A DNA stretch of 64,000 bases from Acanthosepion lycidas (GCA_963932145.1 OZ010573.1:26612876-26676875), one strand, 5' to 3'. Counted from the first letter of the stretch, positions 10,288-21,110 are shown. Numbers and translations are program-made. The notes: generated by a model from the sequence alone, not told the origin.

Positions 10288-10735
10288 CCTTCATTTATAC
10301 AGGTTTCATTAAAGACGCCAGACAAGGTACTACAATTAAGGTTTTTATTTAATTTCTCTTGTGTTTTAACAAGTGTTTATATTTTGGGACACAGAGTGTG
10401 TAGAAACTGTCCAAATGTTCTATAATTCCGAGCGCTTTTGGCTATACTTTAAGCCATTTCCAAGGATGATTTTATTTTTGCTTTTTGATTAGGTGTATGT
10501 GTTGCGTGTATGTTTTTAGAGTTATAGGAATTTTCCAAACACAGTTAGCACATTGTGGCCGTGTTCGTAGTTAATATTATTAAGTGTTGACTTTTTCTTT
10601 TTTATTATTAAGGCTTCCATTATTTTTAATCTCTTTTTACATGTGGATGAGGTTATTATGTTTGTATTTTCTACTAGTATGTTTCGGGGGGAGTCTGGTA
10701 AGTTTTTTGCATTTTTAAATGAATTCTAATAGAGA
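10288..10735. repeat. Interspersed repeat, copy 1 of 2 (Penelope-like end?)
   Basis: Aligned by eye end to end with 34432-34935. Shared blocks include TAGGCAGCAATCCTTCATTT-like, GGACACAGAGTGTGTAGAAA, TTCCGAGCGCTTT, TGTGGCC...TTCGTAGTTAATATT and TGAGGTTATTATGTTTGT. The minus strand has a decayed CTGATGA-GGCT/AGCC-GAAA core near 10440-10475. No protein recognised. Assignment to a Penelope-like terminal repeat is inference. Confidence 0.65.
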
Positions 10736-10807
10736 TATTTCATATATCAGAGATATAAGAAAGAGAAAGATCTATATTCATATCTGTTTCTCTCTACAAA
10801 GAGAAAT

Positions 10808-10834
10808 ACATCTATCTATCTATCTATCTATCTA

Positions 10835-10880
<46 letters not shown>
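10808..10880. repeat. (TATC)n then (TA)n
   Basis: About seven to eight TATC units grade directly into a TA array. Confidence 0.95.
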
Positions 10881-10887
<7 letters not shown>

Positions 10888-11042
10888 TGAAAATTTATTT
10901 TAACATAAATATGTGATTTTATAACATATTTGTGTTATACTTTTCGAATAACTTATATTTGCTCTACTCTGTATTGAGCACTCTTTTAAAAATAGTATTT
11001 TTGGTTATTAGAATTTATTCCGTATACACTAATCCTATAATT

Positions 11043-11044
<2 letters not shown>

Positions 11045-11100
<56 letters not shown>

Positions 11101-11101
11101 G
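11045..11101. repeat. (TA)n then (GA)n
   Basis: TA array to 11079, then GA array. The sequence just upstream (GCTCTACTC-TGTATTGAGCAC near 10960) is a short repeat also found near 20370 and 47465. Confidence 0.9.
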
Positions 11102-11283
11102 TTTACACACCTAGGTGGATAGATAGATATATATAGAGAGAGAGAATGAGATGTTTGCACACCAATAGAGATATGATTATAAATAGAATATAGATGAATA
11201 TAGGGAGAGAGAGATGCGAACAATGTGAAATAGTCTGAATATCAATAGAGACGGAGAGAGAGGAGGGAGATGCAAACAGACCC

Positions 11284-11285
<2 letters not shown>

Positions 11286-11319
<34 letters not shown>

Positions 11320-11320
11320 C
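11286..11320. repeat. (GATA)n
   Basis: Eight or nine GATA units. Confidence 0.95.
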
Positions 11321-11329
11321 ACAAAGACA

Positions 11330-12070
11330 AGAAATGAATTTGGTAGAATTTCAAGAAATAAGCAAAGAATTTTGGTAATTACACTTCTATCGAGACAGAA
11401 TTTTCTAGAGAAATTCAGTCAGATGCCTTTTGCATTAAAATAATCATGAAAATCCCTGACATTTTCAACAGCATTCTGCTTGGGCGCCAATTGTATAATG
11501 AAGGTTACTTCTAATAAACGGCGCATGTGTGGGTGGGTCTTATAAGTAAGTGGGGGGGGGCACTATACCCACTCTTTCGACTTCACGTCCACGATCCTTT
11601 GGCAATGTTGGGTACAGAACAGCTGGAGGAGAATCATTTGCAATGGATGACTGGACCAAGTTTCGCTGCGATAAATGCTATACTCGTGCGCTTCGGTGAA
11701 CGCAATACTGTGAATCCCTGCAGGTGATGTGACGCCATTTTCTGTCACATGTCCAGCGATTCATGCGAAGACATGATATTTTTTATGTATAGCAGTTTCA
11801 CTGGACAAAGACTATTTCATGCCGAGATTATCCCAATACGTAGGCCCCGCCCTTAGGCAAACGTTCACTTTATTGCCAGCCTTTTCAGAATATCACTGTT
11901 CGTCCTCACACAAGGGAAGGGGCTAAAATGAACCCCATCAGACGGTTTGCTCTCAAGGTGATTGAAACGTAGAAATAGATGCACCATTTTATTTTTATTT
12001 TACAGTGGCTATTGCGTTTATCAGCATGGGGAAGAGTGCTTTCCTTAAAAGGAAAAATGGAACCTTGCTG
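11330..12070. other. No recognisable feature
   Basis: Moderate-complexity sequence with a G run at 11552-11559. Two opposed short open frames near 11527-11748 have no recognisable domain and no splice or promoter context. Confidence 0.5.
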
Positions 12071-12076
12071 AATTGT

Positions 12077-12282
12077 GACGCTCTCTGTAGCCGAACGGTA
12101 AAACACACCGGATCAAACGGTGCTTTCTCCTAAAAAGAGGCACGCATGTCCAATCTCTTCCGGGAAGAACATTTTCTTCTTAAAGATATCTCAAATACGC
12201 AGGCCGATAGACGTGATGTTTAAAATAAAAATGGGGCATCTATTTCAAACACGAAGTATCAACTATAATAACGTTTGAAATG

Positions 12283-12284
<2 letters not shown>
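12077..12284 (+). mobile_element. SINE with class II (Leu/Ser-type) tRNA head, copy 1
   Basis: Starts at a box-A-like GTAGCCGAACGGTAAAAC. A 5-bp anticodon-like stem CACCG/CGGTG with loop GATCAAA follows, then a long variable arm and a degraded box B. The tail (GCAGGCCGATAGACGTGATG, then a run to AACGTTTGAAATGAA) ends at a TA array. The second copy, at 38578-38775, has the better box B. The long variable arm points to a Leu- or Ser-type ancestor. It is not a functional tRNA, because T33 of the anticodon loop is absent. Confidence 0.6.

Positions 12285-12327
<43 letters not shown>
12285..12327. repeat. (TA)n microsatellite
   Basis: Pure TA tract at the 3' end of the class II tRNA SINE. Confidence 0.95.
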
Positions 12328-12328
<1 letters not shown>

Positions 12329-12559
12329 AAATTAATTGAGTCTATTGCAAAATTATTTGAGTTTCTTTTTTTCCAGGTTTTCAGATAAGACGTTTACCCA
12401 TCTTGACACCATTTTCAGTAAGAATCAGTGAAATACACTTCAGCTCGAAAGAGAGCAGATTAAAATCGTTTTGTATCAGACCCACCATCTTCCCAACTGA
12501 GCAATGGTGAGAAGAAAATGATCATTCAAATCTTTAGTAATCGTACCAACATTAATACT

Positions 12560-12895
12560 CTGGCTTGCATCTTCAATGTCCATTCAAGAGCCATCAAGAC
12601 AACGGTGAATAAGTTTTAAAAAGAGGGAACAGTAGAGAGGAAAACTGGATCAGGAGTTCACAACAAGAAAAGGTATCATCATTTCAATTTAGAGCCTGAG
12701 AGATCAATTAGAAAAGACACAATTCAATCCATAAAACGTTTGGCACGTGAGCGAAGTGTTTCAGGTATGACAGTTCAAAGAATAGTGAAAAAAGACTTGA
12801 AAATGAAACCTGTGAGGCATCTTGTTACTCCAGAACAGAAAGTTAGAAGGTTGGAGAGGGCGAAGTTCATGTTGAATACGTCGGAAAATGATCCT
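12560..12895 (+). pseudogene. Tc1/mariner transposase N-terminal relic
   Basis: Reads TTVNKF-KEGTVERKTGSG, then SIKRLARERSVSGMTVQRI, VKKDLKMKPVRHLVTPEQKV and RRLERAKFML. This is the paired helix-turn-helix DNA-binding part of a Tc1/mariner transposase. There are stops in the first half. The DDE catalytic part is missing, because a TA array begins where it should start. Confidence 0.7.
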
Positions 12896-12902
12896 GAAAT
12901 AA

Positions 12903-12904
<2 letters not shown>

Positions 12905-12967
<63 letters not shown>
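12905..12967. repeat. (TA)n microsatellite
   Basis: Pure TA tract truncating the transposase relic. Confidence 0.97.
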
Positions 12968-12970
<3 letters not shown>

Positions 12971-12989
12971 CTTTATTTCAATACTTCAT

Positions 12990-13560
12990 GAACTTCCGGT
13001 CCCTAGCTATGATTAATTAATGACGAACATGTCATTTAAAGTAGAGTCCAGTAGTTTTATAAAAACCTCGATGAATTCCAGTAAGATATTATTAATCATT
13101 TCTAAGATACAACGTTTCAGAACTTAATCTAAAAATTGGATAATTTTGCTTTTACACTCAGTACTCTGCTGTGCAGGAATAAGTGAACCCCTGAGATAAT
13201 ATTTTAAAAATGTTTCTTTTTTTTTCCAAGATAATCAACAAGTCTTAATTAAACTAGATATTCATTAAGAAAAACCTTTATTAAACCTAAAAAATTAACA
13301 AATTTTGGATTTTACATGTGCAGAAAAAAATTATATGCACTTGCAACCATGTAAAACAAAAAAAAAAACAGTGCATGAATGTAACGGTTCATTTACTTTT
13401 GCACATCTCAATTTTTCCTTTTTAATTAATATATTTATTCCAGCTTGATAACAAAAATTAAAAGTGGTTAATGAATATATAGTTTAATTAAGATTTGTCG
13501 ATTATCAGGGAAAGAGACGAGCTTTTTTTTATATTATTTTAGGAGTTAACTTTGTTTTGC
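12990..13560. other. No recognisable feature
   Basis: AT-rich sequence with A and T runs. No element or frame recognised. Confidence 0.5.
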
Positions 13561-13581
13561 GCAGATATATATATGTATTAA

Positions 13582-13733
13582 AAATGTCTAAGTGACTTAG
13601 TTGGTTAGCCGACTCAAGAATTTCGCGTCAAAATGCTCGTCCGGGCAAGATGTTTGATAAAAATATCGCCCAACCAGATTATCAATCTTGAGTCGGCTAA
13701 CCAGCTAAGTCATAAGTCATTTGAACATTTCTT
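13582..13733. mobile_element. Foldback element with tRNA-like arms
   Basis: GACTTAGTTGGTTAGCCGAC at about 13591 is inverted at about 13690-13709, giving arms of roughly 40 bp around a 65-bp loop. The inner arm TTAGTTGGTTAGC fits a tRNA box A on both strands. The layout matches the foldback at 23189-23360. Which strand, if either, is the tRNA sense strand is unclear. Confidence 0.6.
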
Positions 13734-13769
13734 AGTTTATTGAATATTGTAGCTCCAGTTATAATTGTA

Positions 13770-13799
13770 TAATATATATACATATATATATATACATAC

Positions 13800-13871
<72 letters not shown>
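13770..13871. repeat. Long (TA)n array
   Basis: TATATACA and TATAAA variants at the left grade into pure TA. Confidence 0.95.
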
Positions 13872-13874
<3 letters not shown>

Positions 13875-13879
13875 CATAT

Positions 13880-14525
13880 ATTGTTAAATATAGCAGACAA
13901 TTAATATCTGTTATGTCTGATCATAAGCCGTTCTAAAATTCGTATTTTTACTTTAATTTCGGTTGAAAATAAGGACAAAATTGTTCAACATTTGGATATT
14001 TTTTATTAAGTTGGTCTTCGATCAAAGATATTCCCGATCGAAGATGATATTTTGTTACGTTAACATAGAAGATTGCTATGCAACGATAACGGTCGCGGAA
14101 TAGCAGACGCAGGTCGTAAGTTCAAGATACGGTTCTATGACTTCATACCACGCTAGAGACCGAAATATTAACAACAGAACCATATGTCTAGATGCAATCT
14201 AATATGTTGTGACTAGTTTGAAGTGTAATTTTGTTGAGTGTCGGTTGCTTTGTTTTAATGTAGATGGTCTTCAATATCTCCAATAACAATATATCATCTT
14301 CGATGGTAAATATCTTTGTTAAAATGTCCGTATATCCAATCTGAAAATGGCTCAGGTGAACCGAAAGATTAGATGAAGGACCAACTTAATAAAAATTATC
14401 CAAATTTTGGACAATTTCCGCCTTTATTTTCATCCGCTTCAGAACGACTCGTGATCAGACATAATAGACATTCATTATCTGTTATATTTAACAATATATG
14501 TTTAGATAATAATCTTCTGTCCCAA
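13880..14525. other. No recognisable feature
   Basis: AT-rich sequence. GATCGAAGATGATATTTTG near 14036 and a partial inverse near 14290 suggest a decayed inverted repeat. No frame recognised. Confidence 0.4.
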
Positions 14526-14526
14526 T

Positions 14527-14527
<1 letters not shown>

Positions 14528-14603
<76 letters not shown>
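14528..14603. repeat. (TA)n microsatellite
   Basis: Pure TA with one TACATA interruption. Confidence 0.95.
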
Positions 14604-14604
<1 letters not shown>

Positions 14605-14864
14605 AAGAATTTTTCAAAAGTTTTTCTTGTTTTTTTTACAAGTGTTTTAGTGATGGTTAAGATTGTTGATATATTTTCCAACATTCTTTCTCTGTGTATT
14701 TTCAGTCCCTTCGTTGATTTTCTGGAAATAAAGTTATTTTCGATAAGGGTAGACATTTTATTTTGATAATTTTTAACGCTATACTTCCAAATAGAATTTT
14801 TGATCTTGTCGGGAAGCTACTGAAATTCAGCAAATGCCATGACCAACAAAATGAATTCTAAATA

Positions 14865-14967
14865 TTAGGTTGGTGCAAAAATAATGACGTAATAATGTCG
14901 TTTTTTGACGTATTTTTTAACGTCAAAAAACGACATTATTACGCCATTATTTTTTGCACCAACCTAA
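14865..14967. mobile_element. MADE1-like mariner MITE, copy 2 (103 bp)
   Basis: Palindromic, ends TTAGGTTGGTGC and inverse, flanked by TA on each side. Very close to copies 1 and 4, including the GACGTATTTTTTAACGTC centre. Confidence 0.93.
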
Positions 14968-14999
14968 TAAAACAAGGAAACTGGCGACGAAGCGGTTAA

Positions 15000-15680
15000 A
15001 ATTACATCAAAGTTTCCACGTTCCTCATTAGCACCGAGTAAAATTGAGAAACCATACATCACAGGTGTGACAAACGCTTTTGACCTCTCGTCTATCTGCA
15101 CTTCAGGAAAATATGTGCGCACGACGCACACACATTCACACAGACAGGCGTACGTATTCTATGTAAAAAGCGTCAGTTTTCTTGATGCAGCGACTGGCGT
15201 TGCTAATGAAAGCATCAATGGGCGTGTCAGACGCTGAGAGACGCACGAGCGGCGTGGACGCCAGGTGTAAACGTCGCTATGTAACCGATTTCTGTAGAAT
15301 GAATCATTAAGGAAGTGGGGGGTGGGGATTGATCAACGCCCGATTTGTCATCATTTTGTCGCAGTGACCATATAGACGCACACAAAAACATTGCTGTGAT
15401 ATTGGCATCCAGAAAGATTTATCAGGCACGTTGCTATAATGATCGAACTTTGTGCACAATAGTGATGTGCTTTAAAACGAGCTCATTAACCATTACTTTA
15501 TTTCAGTATGTTCATAAATGATTGATTGGTTTGTTTTTACGGTTTATCACTTTTTTTTTCTTTCTTTTTTTCGGTTTACCGCTGTTTTTACAGTTTATCA
15601 ACTGTTGGCGTGTTATTTAACACCACAAAATAATTTTGGCATTCTTAGTATTTTTTTTAGATACTAATGATTTACTGATA
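15000..15680. other. No recognisable feature (includes GC-richer block)
   Basis: 15110-15320 is more GC-rich than its surroundings and carries several CG dinucleotides, for example GACGCACGAGCGGCGTGGAC. It is one of few stretches without obvious repeat character and a candidate for unique host sequence. No frame or motif supports a function. Confidence 0.4.
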
Positions 15681-15682
15681 CA

Positions 15683-15840
15683 AGTTCTACTATTTAACCC
15701 ATAGCTGGGGGTAAAGAAGAGGTAGATTCGTACTTTTTCCTTTTGCTATAAAGTGAATATAACGAACCCGACTGAAATTGGAACTCTGCTCTCCGATTTC
15801 CAATTGCGAGCTGTTATCGATTACACCACCCGCACATCCA
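15683..15840 (-). mobile_element. tRNA-derived SINE with shared central domain
   Basis: Minus strand: head GGTGTAATCGATAACAGCTC, box B-like CAGAGTTCCAATTTCAG, then the central domain ending CCAGCTATGGGTTAAATAG. It lacks the 3' section found in full copies such as 27013-27317. Confidence 0.75.
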
Positions 15841-15989
15841 TTCTTACATCATGTTCGGTACAAGAATGATGCCCTGTGGGACAGCACATTGATGGGAAAT
15901 GCGGCCAGTTCTATGGTTAACTGGACCGCTTGTAACAAAACGGAAATAACAATGAATTACAAGATGAGATTACTATACCGTTGGGGGTG

Positions 15990-16590
15990 GGTATTAAGTC
16001 AATTCTGGCACAAGGCCGAATTCATGGAGGAATAAACAGAAGTGGAATGGACTGCAGGATTTGTTTTATAATCATTGCTTAACATTGCGTTATTATTTCT
16101 TGAAATCAATTATGGCACAAGGCCCATTGTATAGAGCACCGAGTGTGAAATAAACTCACGAGTAATAGGTTTCAAGGCGAACTCACAACGGTATTTGTTG
16201 AATAAAACCAGCGCCGGCACAAGGCCGACTGCGTTGAGCGCCTAGTGATAAACACCCGAATAATGGATTGTAATTCAATCTCAATACGATAATTGTTGAA
16301 TTAAGGCAACATTGGAATAGGGTCCATTGTATGCGGCACCCAGTGAGAAACACGATAGGAATAGATTGCAATGCGAGGTTACTATGGCATTTTTTTGGGG
16401 GGGGGATTAAGTGTATTCTGGCACAAGGCTGAATGCATGGAGCACACATTGAGAAATTTGTGAGAAATGTATAGCAAGGTGACCTCATGACAGTATTTGT
16501 TTAGATAAGCACCCAGTGAGGAATAAACGGGCGTAGAATGGACTGCAGGATTTGAATTATTATAATCACTGCGTTATTGTTTCTTGCAAT
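15990..16590 (+). repeat. Degenerate tandem array of SINE-like units
   Basis: TGGCACAAGGC-like starts recur at about 16003, 16112, 16212, 16307 (decayed) and 16418, roughly 95-110 bp apart. Longer-range copies also occur: TTCTGGCACAAGG 413 bp apart, and TGGACTGCAGGATTTG 490 bp apart (16049 and 16539). Units share CCCAGTGAG-like text with the tRNA SINEs nearby. This looks like an old local amplification of a SINE 3' region. Confidence 0.6.
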
Positions 16591-16599
16591 GAGTTCGAT

Positions 16600-17090
16600 G
16601 TCTACATATAAATTCCAACCCGCCTATCCGTATATATCCCATTGTCTTTCACATATCCACTCTATAATCTTTGGTAGATTTTCACAGAATTCTTAATCGG
16701 ACATTTGTCGCTTCCAGTTAGTAATTAACGTTCACTTCAGTAATCAAGTATACCGACCATTTATTTTTTCTCTCCGTGATTCCATTTGCCCAGATGTTTG
16801 ATCCGTATAAGATTTACTGTTTCTACTGTAGCGACATTAATTTATCTGTTCGTAGCAATGTTGACCAGTTGTTGAAATAAATACAGCATCATAACTTAGT
16901 GAGATGTTTATGCGGCACGTGATTCGCAGGGGACCGTGTAGTTCCGCTGAAAGGAAACGAGACACGTCTTGTCCCTACGGCATCCTGTGGGCGAAGAAAG
17001 AAATAATAATGAGAGCTTGTGCACTTTTTACTTTTATATTACGTTTTTAGCAACGCCCTCTATTGGGCATTAGGAGAGATCCCACATGAT
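16600..17090. other. No recognisable feature
   Basis: Moderately AT-rich. No element or frame recognised. Confidence 0.5.
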
Positions 17091-17094
17091 GTAA

Positions 17095-17180
17095 TGCCTA
17101 GCAAGCAAATGTAATTACAATTAAGTAGTGAGTTCGATACTCACTGGGTGCTCTATACATTAGGCCTTGTGCCACATGTA
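17095..17180 (+). mobile_element. tRNA-derived SINE fragment
   Basis: Box B GAGTTCGATACTCACTGGG is followed by GGCCTTGTGCCACATG, the tail of the family at 31795-31928. The box A side is largely lost. Confidence 0.65.
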
Positions 17181-17819
17181 AACTATACTGAGAAATTCAC
17201 CATTCGGGGAAACTCCCTGACAAAAAAGAATTGAATTTTCAGACGCTAACATCTCATTTCTGAATTATAGATAATATTCATTTTTGAAATTGCAATTCTA
17301 GCATCTATGACTTTTTTGTGAGTAGCTAAACCATAATAACAGATATAAAAATATATCTAAAATTTTTACATCCTACATGTATTTATTAGGCTTAGCCTAG
17401 ACTGGTATAAGGCCACAAGTGCGGAGCGTCAAGTGAAAGTTAAACTAATTAGTATAAATCTGTGGCACCTCACCACCACTGCTTTGATATAGATATTGTT
17501 CATTCTAAAGGCTTCATTTGAAGCCAATGTTTTCCATAGCCGCTTCTGAGTTTTTAGTATGCTTTAAATTTACTTATATTCGTCTTTTGATGTCTACTTC
17601 TTTGCTTTAAATATTCGCGGAAAATTAAATTCCAATTAGCTTGTTCGAGATAAGTTGCAAGTCAACTTTGGATCTCCGCCTCATCAGATATGTCTCCCGA
17701 TACGGGTCATTATTCAGGTTATCTTTGCAGTTTCGGGAGTGAACTCAAATTACGCTATATGAAGCTCACAGACGAAAATATCTTAGTTCCAGCCACTCAC
17801 CACCGCCACCCCACTTTAC

Positions 17820-18172
17820 TGTATCGGGTTGGAATTAAGATTCGATGCGTTTTTCAATGGGCAGAATTTGGACACGTGATTTCGTTTTAACACGTGATTT
17901 AAATTTATAGCATAGATATATACATATTCTGAAAGACGGCATTTCAGTGCGTCTAGGCTTGGGTCCATATCGTGAAATCTCTCTCTCTCTCTCTCACTCT
18001 CTCTGTCTGTCTGTCTCTCTCCCCCTCCCCTTTTTGCTGTATCAGGTTGGAACAAATGTTCGTCGCGTTTCTCAATGGGCAGCATTTGGACACGTAATTT
18101 CGTTTGACACGTGATTTAAATTTATAGCATAGATACATACATATTCCGAAAGGTGACATTTCAACGTGTCTA
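17820..18172 (+). repeat. Direct duplication, 218-bp period
   Basis: 17820-17975 and 18038-18190 share GGGTTGGAA, TTCAATGGGCAG, TTTGGACACGTGATTTCG, CACGTGATTTAAATTTATAG, ACATATTC-GAAAG and GTCTAGGCTT. A CT/GT tract separates them. The second copy leads straight into the 5S-headed SINE. The first stops at the GGGTCCATATCGTGAAA 5S-like start and becomes a CT array, so a 5S head may have been lost there. Confidence 0.75.
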
Positions 18173-18173
18173 G

Positions 18174-18291
18174 GCTTACGTCCTCATCGCGTTGAAACAC
18201 CGGTTCCTGTGCGATCAGCGAAGGTAAGCAATGTTGATCCTGGTCAGTATCTATATTAGTGATCGCTTGGGAATTACAGCTGTTGTAAGCT
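18174..18291 (+). pseudogene. 5S rRNA-derived segment
   Basis: Order and spacing match animal 5S rRNA: GCTTACG at the 5' end, GTTGAAACACCGGTTC, CGATCAGCGAAGGTAAGCAA, CTGGTCAGTA, GTGATCGCTTGGGAA and TTGTAAGC at the 3' end. It is diverged and fused to a SINE body, so it is a SINE promoter head and not a working rRNA gene. Confidence 0.75.
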
Positions 18292-18575
18292 TGGATGTGA
18301 GGGTGGTGTAATATCTAATAGCTCAGAATTGTTAATCGGAGAGCCAAGTTCCAATTCCAGTTGGGTTCGTTATATTCACTTACGCGCAAATACCCTTAGA
18401 AAAGATATGAATCCATCTCTTCTCCCCTCCCAGGTATGGGTTAATTAGTAAAACTTGTGTCGCTAAACCATTATTATTTCCAAATAATAAACAAAACATT
18501 GTGTACAAAATATTTAGATATCGGCATTAAATAACCTGCAAATTGTCGATATGCCGCTAAACAAACAAAAATATA
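18174..18575 (+). mobile_element. 5S rRNA-headed SINE, copy 1 (full length)
   Basis: Three parts can be read. First, a 118-bp 5S rRNA-like head (18174-18291). Second, a tRNA-like segment (GGTGGTGTAATATC as box A, AGTTCCAATTCCAG as box B) and the central domain with ATGAATCCATCTC and a CCAGCTATGGG-like core. Third, a 3' end TCGGCATTAAATAACC...GATATGCCGCTAAAC followed by AAAC repeats. Two more copies lie at 38095 and 63339. The internal 5S promoter region is recognisable. Confidence 0.75.
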
Positions 18576-18964
18576 ACAACACAAAATAATCAACGCTTCT
18601 ACGTATATGATTCTATTGCGAGACCAGAAACTACCTACACAATAGACTCTTCCAGGCCTATATTAAGTAGGCAACATAGCACTCTACAGAGAGAGACAGA
18701 GAGTGACACAGAGAGTCTCGTACGACTACCAGTGTTGGACACTAACTTATAGTAAGCTCTGCTTACACTATCTCTGTAACCTGTTGTTAATATATCTTTT
18801 TTACTTCTAATCCGTGTTCCGTGTTTTACTTCTGTGGTCCCAACTTTGGCACCCACGTCAGATTCGTGTATGGATTGCGAGTATTTAAAGTTTTCACGTT
18901 AAGGGTGAAAATGGATAAAATTCCAGATATATTTCCATCGTTTGTAGCCGTTTTCATTCCAGAA

Positions 18965-19575
18965 AAGAAAAAGAAGTTGATGTAAAAACAGCGAAAAAGA
19001 TATGTGCCGTTTATCTACATGGTGCCATAGCTGATAATATTGTTCGTAAGCCGTTCGCTAGGTTTCAGAAGTGGAAGTTTTGATCGGAAAAATCACAAAC
19101 GTTAAAGCAAATCATTACTGATGACCAATTCGAAACCTTGGTTGAAATAGTTCAGGTCACACGACACAGGAAATCGCAAAGATACTCAATCTATCTCAGA
19201 GCATTCTTGGGTACCTCACACTTTAACAGAAAAAAAAATTAATGGCATGCATTTTCATTTGGGACTCTCTACCTAAAATGCAGCAAAATCGAGTTTTTGT
19301 TTGTTTGTTTGTTGCTTTTTTTTAAGGACGATCACAAACGATGAAAAATGGGTTGTATATAGCAACATGGAACGAAAACGGTCTTAGGGAAAACGAAATG
19401 AGTCACTGTTCCCTATTCCAAAAATCGATCTGCATAGAAAAAAGGTGATAGTGTGTATTACACTTTAAATAGAGATACGTACCTTTCTCAAATGAACCAA
19501 TTAAATGCAGCAATCGATGAAAGCTTCCAGAATTGACCAAAAGGGAGGATGGTGTCTCTCATCAGGGAAGCGTCA
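18965..19575 (+). pseudogene. mariner transposase relic
   Basis: Segments in order: KKICAVYLHGAIADNIVRKP, FARFQKWKF, DDQFETLVEIV, then after a GTTT-rich insertion NDEKWVVYSNMERKRS, LHRKKVIVCI and QMNQLNAAIDES. These follow mariner order from the N-terminal DNA-binding part to just past the first catalytic aspartate. Multiple stops and frame shifts. The second and third catalytic aspartates are absent, and the relic ends at a TA array. Confidence 0.75.
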
Positions 19576-19577
19576 GA

Positions 19578-19578
<1 letters not shown>

Positions 19579-19622
<44 letters not shown>
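19579..19622. repeat. (TA)n microsatellite
   Basis: Pure TA tract ending the mariner relic. Confidence 0.95.
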
Positions 19623-19623
<1 letters not shown>

Positions 19624-19624
19624 C

Positions 19625-20450
19625 TTAAAAGCCGTCCGATTGGTCAGTATTTAAGGTAGCTCTTGCCGAAGGCTCTTGATTGGGCCTTTATCGCAATGGG
19701 TAGAGAAGAGTAGATGCGATAGATAACAATAAACGACAGAAGAAATCAAAATTAATCGCTGCATTTAAATATTGCATTAATATTTACGCTTACCTTTTAA
19801 AATTCTTCTGCCGCCACTTAAGATAATTTGATGCACGTAGGTCCTTACTTTCAGTACAAACAATTATTTTTATTTCATGAGTGACTTTCGCTGGATTTCG
19901 GAATTAATTATTCCCAAATTTATAAAAAAATCGTCGCAAAAAATCACTTAAAAACTGTCTGAAAACAATCGCAGTAGCTTGGGAATCCAAAATGTCAGTA
20001 TTGCAGGTCCGGACTCGGCCCGGAATGTTTTTAATTTGCTAACGGAGTCGGCCTGATTCCGAATAAGTATGATATATTGGGCTACGGCTTCTAAGAATAA
20101 ACTTGAAAACACGGACAATTTTATTTTGAACATTGAGAACAGTAATGTTTTTCATTTGAATATGAGCTATTGAAAGTTATAGAGTTGTGTACCTTTAATT
20201 GTTTTTATCAGTAGAAGCTAAGATGGCGGAAATCCGAAAAAAAATCTCAGTAATGAAAACTTGGAAATCTAAAATTTCAGGTTTGCGAGTCATAGACGTT
20301 TAAACAAATGCGCATCTTTGTAGTGATTACTTGTTTGTTCGTATGTAATAACTTATAATGAATAAATATTGCTCTACTTTTTGTATTGAGCCCTCTTTTA
20401 AATTAATGTTATGAATGTTTGAATTTATATTCTTTTCGTTCTCATAACAT
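19625..20450. other. No recognisable feature
   Basis: AT-rich sequence. A short repeat near 20355-20400 (GCTCTACTTTTTGTATTGAG) is shared with 10960 and 47465. No other element recognised. Confidence 0.45.
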
Positions 20451-20454
20451 TTGG

Positions 20455-20478
20455 ACGCACACACACACACACACACAC
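20455..20478. repeat. (CA)n microsatellite
   Basis: About eleven CA units. Confidence 0.95.
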
Positions 20479-20755
20479 TAAAGAGAAATAAAGAGAAAGA
20501 AGAGTCAAATTAAAAAAACACAATTCGTTGGCATTTACATTTTTATTTTTTAAAAAGTGCTCGATACAAAGTATTATAATATTGTTATTTTAAATATCTT
20601 TAAAATATTCTTGTGACACGGAAATTCCCCTGTTTAAAAATTAAAAAATTTTTTTTTTCCATTTTCAAGCGTAAACGAAGTAGTATTATATTGAGAAAAA
20701 TGAAACAAAAAACATTTTAGTCCCAGAACAGGGGAAGCAATGATAAAATATTTTA

Positions 20756-20758
<3 letters not shown>

Positions 20759-20799
<41 letters not shown>
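20759..20799. repeat. (TA)n microsatellite
   Basis: Pure TA tract. The 500 bp around it hold nothing else I recognise. Confidence 0.95.
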
Positions 20800-20801
<2 letters not shown>

Positions 20802-20974
20802 TCCTGAAAAATGTATATCGGTTGAAGTCTCTGGCGTGGAAGTGTAGGTTTGTAAACAGTGACTATGAAGGGTAATAATGCATGACTCTATGGTAAATCG
20901 AATCGAGTTCTCTCAGTCACTGTGTGTTTATCTAAAAAAAACAAAAAAAAAACGCTTAAATTCACCTTCATCCC

Positions 20975-21109
20975 CGCCGTGCGACAACGGCTTAGTGATA
21001 GAATCCCAACTGACGCCAATTCAGTCGGGTTTCGATCCTAGCTAGAGGCAATCGGACGTCTAACCACACTGATGAGCTGTGATACAGCGAAACAGTCTGT
21101 CTGTGGATG

Positions 21110-21110
<1 letters not shown>
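20975..21110 (+). mobile_element. tRNA-derived repeat (box B GGGTTTCGATCC)
   Basis: Box-A-like GGCTTAGTGATAG and box B GGGTTTCGATCCTAGC lie at tRNA-like spacing, followed by GTCTAACCACACTGATGAGC. The 3' half recurs at 44390-44452 next to another copy of the foldback family, so the two may be parts of one larger repeat. Confidence 0.6.

Noticed and set aside
18174..18291. Functional 5S rRNA gene
   Set aside because: Diverged, joined to a SINE body, and present in two more SINE copies.
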